DNA of 64,000 nt from Pseudomonas sp. GL-B-19 (lineage in GTDB: Bacteria; Pseudomonadota; Gammaproteobacteria; Pseudomonadales; Pseudomonadaceae). A program made the translations under genes and the position numbers. Position 1 is the stretch's first letter. The number at the start of each line of letters is the position of its first letter. The stretch is from positions 1-64,000 of the forward strand of contig NZ_JAHBDK010000075.1 of assembly GCF_019956415.1 (NCBI RefSeq). The letters are read 5' to 3'. This document shows, piece by piece, positions 61,464 to 64,000 of the stretch. The notes below the pieces were generated by a model that was given only the letters and a program-made list of their open reading frames with translations, made no database searches and was not told where the DNA came from.

Positions 61464-64000
61464 CTACTCTCCACCAAGTTCGGAAAAGGGTTTAAGCCCA
61501 CTCAATAATCCATACAAGCCGTGCAGAGGCACCGGCAGCCAAGTGGGTCGATTTTCCGCCTCATACGCCACTTCATAGGCCGCCTTCTCCAGTCCGAACA
61601 ACGCCAGCGCGGCGTCCTCGCCCTCCGGATCTTGCCACGCATGAGCAAGACTAGCTGCCGCCAGCCGATAAGCGTCAACAAATGCCTGTTTTGCCTCAAA
61701 AAGGTAGCGTTCGGCGACCCGCTGACGGGCAGCCTGGGCCTCGGGCGTGTTGTCGACGTTATGCACATTGATCGTCATCGCGGCGGCGTAATCGAAAGAA
61801 CGCAACACCCCGCTGACGTCCTTGTACGGGCTGTGCTTGCCCCGCCGTTCACGCAGCGGCCGCGCCGGTTCGCCCTCGAAATCGATCAGGTAGGCATCGC
61901 CCTTGATCACCAGCACCTGGCCCAGGTGCAAGTCGCCATGAACGCGGATGCGCAAGCCACCGGCGGCTTTCTTACCGAGTTCCTGCACATGGCTGAGGAT
62001 GGCTTTTTTGTGGTCCTGTAAACGACTGACCAAGGTCTGGTCCGCCGGGCTCAGTTCGTTTTGATGCTGCTTGAGCAACTTCAGTGCGTGCTCCAGCTGC
62101 GCCGCCACGTCCTTGGCCGAGGCCTGCGCCTCTTTCTGAGTGGTGACTTGCGAGGTGAAGTCCGGGGACTTGGTCGGAGCGGCCAGTACCTGGTGCATTT
62201 CCCCCAGACGCTGGCCGAGCATGCCGGCAAAATCCTTCAACTCACCGAGTGCGTTGTAGTGCTGTTCCTGCTCGGACATGGCATCGGCCAACTCGTCTCG
62301 CAGCGCGCGTTCGAGGTTGTTCTGGGTCCATTCCCAGGCATCGCCCTGATTGCTCAAATAGCCCTGAGCGATCATCAACAAGGTGTCCTCGCCTTGCTCG
62401 TCGCGGCGAACCACCGAGCCCAGCAGCGGCGAAATATTGCGGAACCCGGCGCGGGTCAGGTACGCGCTCATTTCCAGTTCCGGGTGCACGCCCGAGGCGA
62501 GTTTGCGGATCAGTTTGAGCACCAGGCTGTTGCCGATCACCACCGAACTGTTGGATTGCTCGGCGGACAGATAACGCACCGGTGACTCCTGCGTCAGCCC
62601 CAGTTTCGCCAGTTCTGCCGTGGGCTCGAAACGGATGTCGCCCGCGCTCGATGGCAGCACGGTGTCGTTCTGCATGCCTTGCAACACGGCATGAATAAAA
62701 GGTTCGAGGCTGAAGGCATCGGTGATCAAACCCACCTGACGTCCACGGCGCACCCGCGACAAGGCCAATTGCTGTGGCAACGCGGCGCCGACCTGATCTT
62801 CCGGAATAAAGCCGAATGGCAGCTGGTAGCGGTGAGTCTGGCCTGCGCTGGTGACTTCAATTTCGCTCAACAGCACCGGGTGCAGCGGATCGCCGAAGCG
62901 CACGCCGTAGGCCAGGTTGACCTGCTCAATGGCCGCGTCCTTGCCGGCAAACCAGCGGCGATTCTGCAGCCAGGTCGGCAGAATGCCCTGCTCCAGCGTG
63001 CCACGGGACGGCGTTTCGAGCAGCTCTTCCATGCGGTGCTTCAACACCAGCGTGGTGAAGTCCGGCAGGCTTTGCGCCGGCTCCACATGCCAGCTCGGCA
63101 TCTGGTTTTCCGCCGCGAGCCCGAACCAATAGAAGCCGTAAGGCGCCAGGGTCAGGAGGAAATTCAACTGGCCAATCGGCGGGAAGGCGTTACCGCCGAG
63201 CATCTCCACCGGCACCATGCCGACGTACGCCGACAGGTCGAGTTCCGCCGCTTGTGCACTGCGCGAGACGTTGGCCACGCACAGGATGATTTCGTGTTTG
63301 CCATCGGCCCCGGTGAATTCACGGGTGTAGGCCAGAATTCGGCGGTTGCTCGGCGAAAGCATTTTCAGCGTTCCTCGACCGAACGCCTTGGACTGTTTGC
63401 GCACGGCAAGCATGCGCCGGGTCCAGTTGAGCAGCGAATGCGGATCGCCGGCCTGGGTTTCGACGTTGACCGACAGGTAGCCGTATTGCGGGTCCATGAT
63501 CGGTGGCAGCACCAGGCTGGCCGGATCAGCGCGGGAAAAGCCACCGTTGCGGTCAATCGACCACTGCATCGGCGTGCGCACACCATCGCGGTCACCGAGG
63601 TAGATGTTGTCGCCCATGCCGATTTCATCGCCGTAGTACAGCGTCGGCGTGCCGGGCATCGACAGCAGCAAGCTGTTGAGCAGCTCCACGCGACGCCGAT
63701 CACGCTCCACCAAGGGCGCCAGTCGGCGGCGAATCCCCAGGTTGATCCGCGCCCGACGGTCGGCCGCGTAGTAATTCCACAGGTAGTCGCGCTCTTTGTC
63801 GGTGACCATTTCCAGGGTCAGTTCATCGTGATTGCGCAGGAAAATCGCCCACTGACAATTGGCCGGGATCTCCGGGGTCTGACGCAGGATGTCGGTGATC
63901 GGGAAGCGATCCTCCTGGGCCAGCGCCATGTACATGCGCGGCATCAACGGAAAGTGAAAGGCCATGTGGCACTCGTCGCCGTTCAAGCCCTTTTTGTCGG
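61464..64000 (-). CDS. treS: Trehalose synthase / maltokinase fusion, 5' end outside the window
   Basis: At least 845 residues are visible; the frame stays open to 64000, so the start lies beyond. The N-terminal part is the later half of a GH13 trehalose synthase, which interconverts maltose and trehalose: FLRNHDELTLEMVTDKERDY and LPGTPTLYYGDEIGMGDNIY with the conserved Asp residues. From about codon 330 the C-terminal part is a maltokinase making maltose 1-phosphate, with RVHGDLHLGQVLVIKGDAYL and IDFEGEPARPL, which resemble aminoglycoside-phosphotransferase catalytic and metal sites. Maltose 1-phosphate is the substrate of GlgE, probably encoded upstream. The operon continues into glgB. Confidence 0.93.
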   Translation of the reverse strand, partial: DKKGLNGDECHMAFHFPLMPRMYMALAQEDRFPITDILRQTPEIPANCQWAIFLRNHDELTLEMVTDKERDYLWNYYAADRRARINLGIRRRLAPLVERDRRRVELLNSLLLSMPGTPTLYYGDEIGMGDNIYLGDRDGVRTPMQWSIDRNGGFSRADPASLVLPPIMDPQYGYLSVNVETQAGDPHSLLNWTRRMLAVRKQSKAFGRGTLKMLSPSNRRILAYTREFTGADGKHEIILCVANVSRSAQAAELDLSAYVGMVPVEMLGGNAFPPIGQLNFLLTLAPYGFYWFGLAAENQMPSWHVEPAQSLPDFTTLVLKHRMEELLETPSRGTLEQGILPTWLQNRRWFAGKDAAIEQVNLAYGVRFGDPLHPVLLSEIEVTSAGQTHRYQLPFGFIPEDQVGAALPQQLALSRVRRGRQVGLITDAFSLEPFIHAVLQGMQNDTVLPSSAGDIRFEPTAELAKLGLTQESPVRYLSAEQSNSSVVIGNSLVLKLIRKLASGVHPELEMSAYLTRAGFRNISPLLGSVVRRDEQGEDTLLMIAQGYLSNQGDAWEWTQNNLERALRDELADAMSEQEQHYNALGELKDFAGMLGQRLGEMHQVLAAPTKSPDFTSQVTTQKEAQASAKDVAAQLEHALKLLKQHQNELSPADQTLVSRLQDHKKAILSHVQELGKKAAGGLRIRVHGDLHLGQVLVIKGDAYLIDFEGEPARPLRERRGKHSPYKDVSGVLRSFDYAAAMTINVHNVDNTPEAQAARQRVAERYLFEAKQAFVDAYRLAAASLAHAWQDPEGEDAALALFGLEKAAYEVAYEAENRPTWLPVPLHGLYGLLSGLKPFSELGGE

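Overview
The window reads as a high-GC fluorescent Pseudomonas chromosome. The evidence is the gene content (a pvdQ-type acylase, a dpkA-type imine reductase, a glgA-treZ-malQ-treY-glgX / treS-glgB cluster), the codon usage, and many intergenic REP-type palindromes of the kind common in this group. I saw no rRNA, tRNA, CRISPR array, insertion sequence or prophage. All protein names are my own recognition of family motifs; no database search was run.

Layout. 0.1-3.5 kb: a leftward operon gnd-zwf-HAD phosphatase joined by ATGA overlaps (oxidative pentose phosphate route). 3.7-4.5 kb: two small genes around a relic of a phosphoethanolamine transferase. 4.6-6.9 kb: GNAT acetyltransferase, DinB-family protein and zapE, all leftward. 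6.9-7.3 kb: a REP-like 36-bp unit repeated eight times in tandem and closed by an inverted copy. 7.4-9.7 kb: NTF2-like protein and WYL regulator, divergent from an aldo/keto reductase. 9.8-13.3 kb: a GMC oxidoreductase, a Rieske-like protein and an aldehyde dehydrogenase. 13.4-16.5 kb: agmatinase and a polyamine-binding protein, divergent from a LysR regulator. 16.7-22.2 kb: NCS2 nucleobase permease, nitrilase with divergent LysR, small proteins (one DUF883), and dpkA.

22.4-27.3 kb: a very large toxin-like gene (DUF6543 type, with a C-terminal HExxH metalloprotease-like domain). It is split into two frames exactly at three copies of an 8-bp repeat; one copy would give a single frame of about 1,617 codons. 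27.4-31.6 kb: an iron-flavoured group made of an orphan fecR, pvdQ with a PvdS-box-like promoter, and a Fur-like winged-helix protein.

32.0-39.1 kb: the most interesting block. It is a compact rightward operon made of an MdfA-like exporter, a LuxE-like acyl-protein synthetase, an unusual LuxC reductase fused to a PaaK/LuxE-like adenylating domain, a second PaaK-like enzyme and a GNAT acetyltransferase. There is no luciferase (luxAB) and no luxD. It looks like an undescribed pathway that activates carboxylic acids, reduces them to aldehydes, and exports the product. A 29-bp dyad and a 12-bp palindrome lie upstream as candidate operators.

39.1-44.3 kb: LysR and a divergent aldo/keto reductase, a DUF411/YqaA pair, a secreted alpha/beta hydrolase and a D-2-hydroxyacid dehydrogenase. 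44.9-64.0 kb: the glycogen/trehalose block. glgA, treZ, malQ, treY, a DUF2934 gene and glgX run rightward; glgB and a treS-maltokinase fusion (5' end outside the window) run leftward. Between them lie a PIG-L deacetylase, an endonuclease/exonuclease/phosphatase protein and an autotransporter beta-barrel. Together the glg/tre enzymes would build alpha-glucan, branch and debranch it, and convert its ends to trehalose or channel trehalose back through maltose 1-phosphate.
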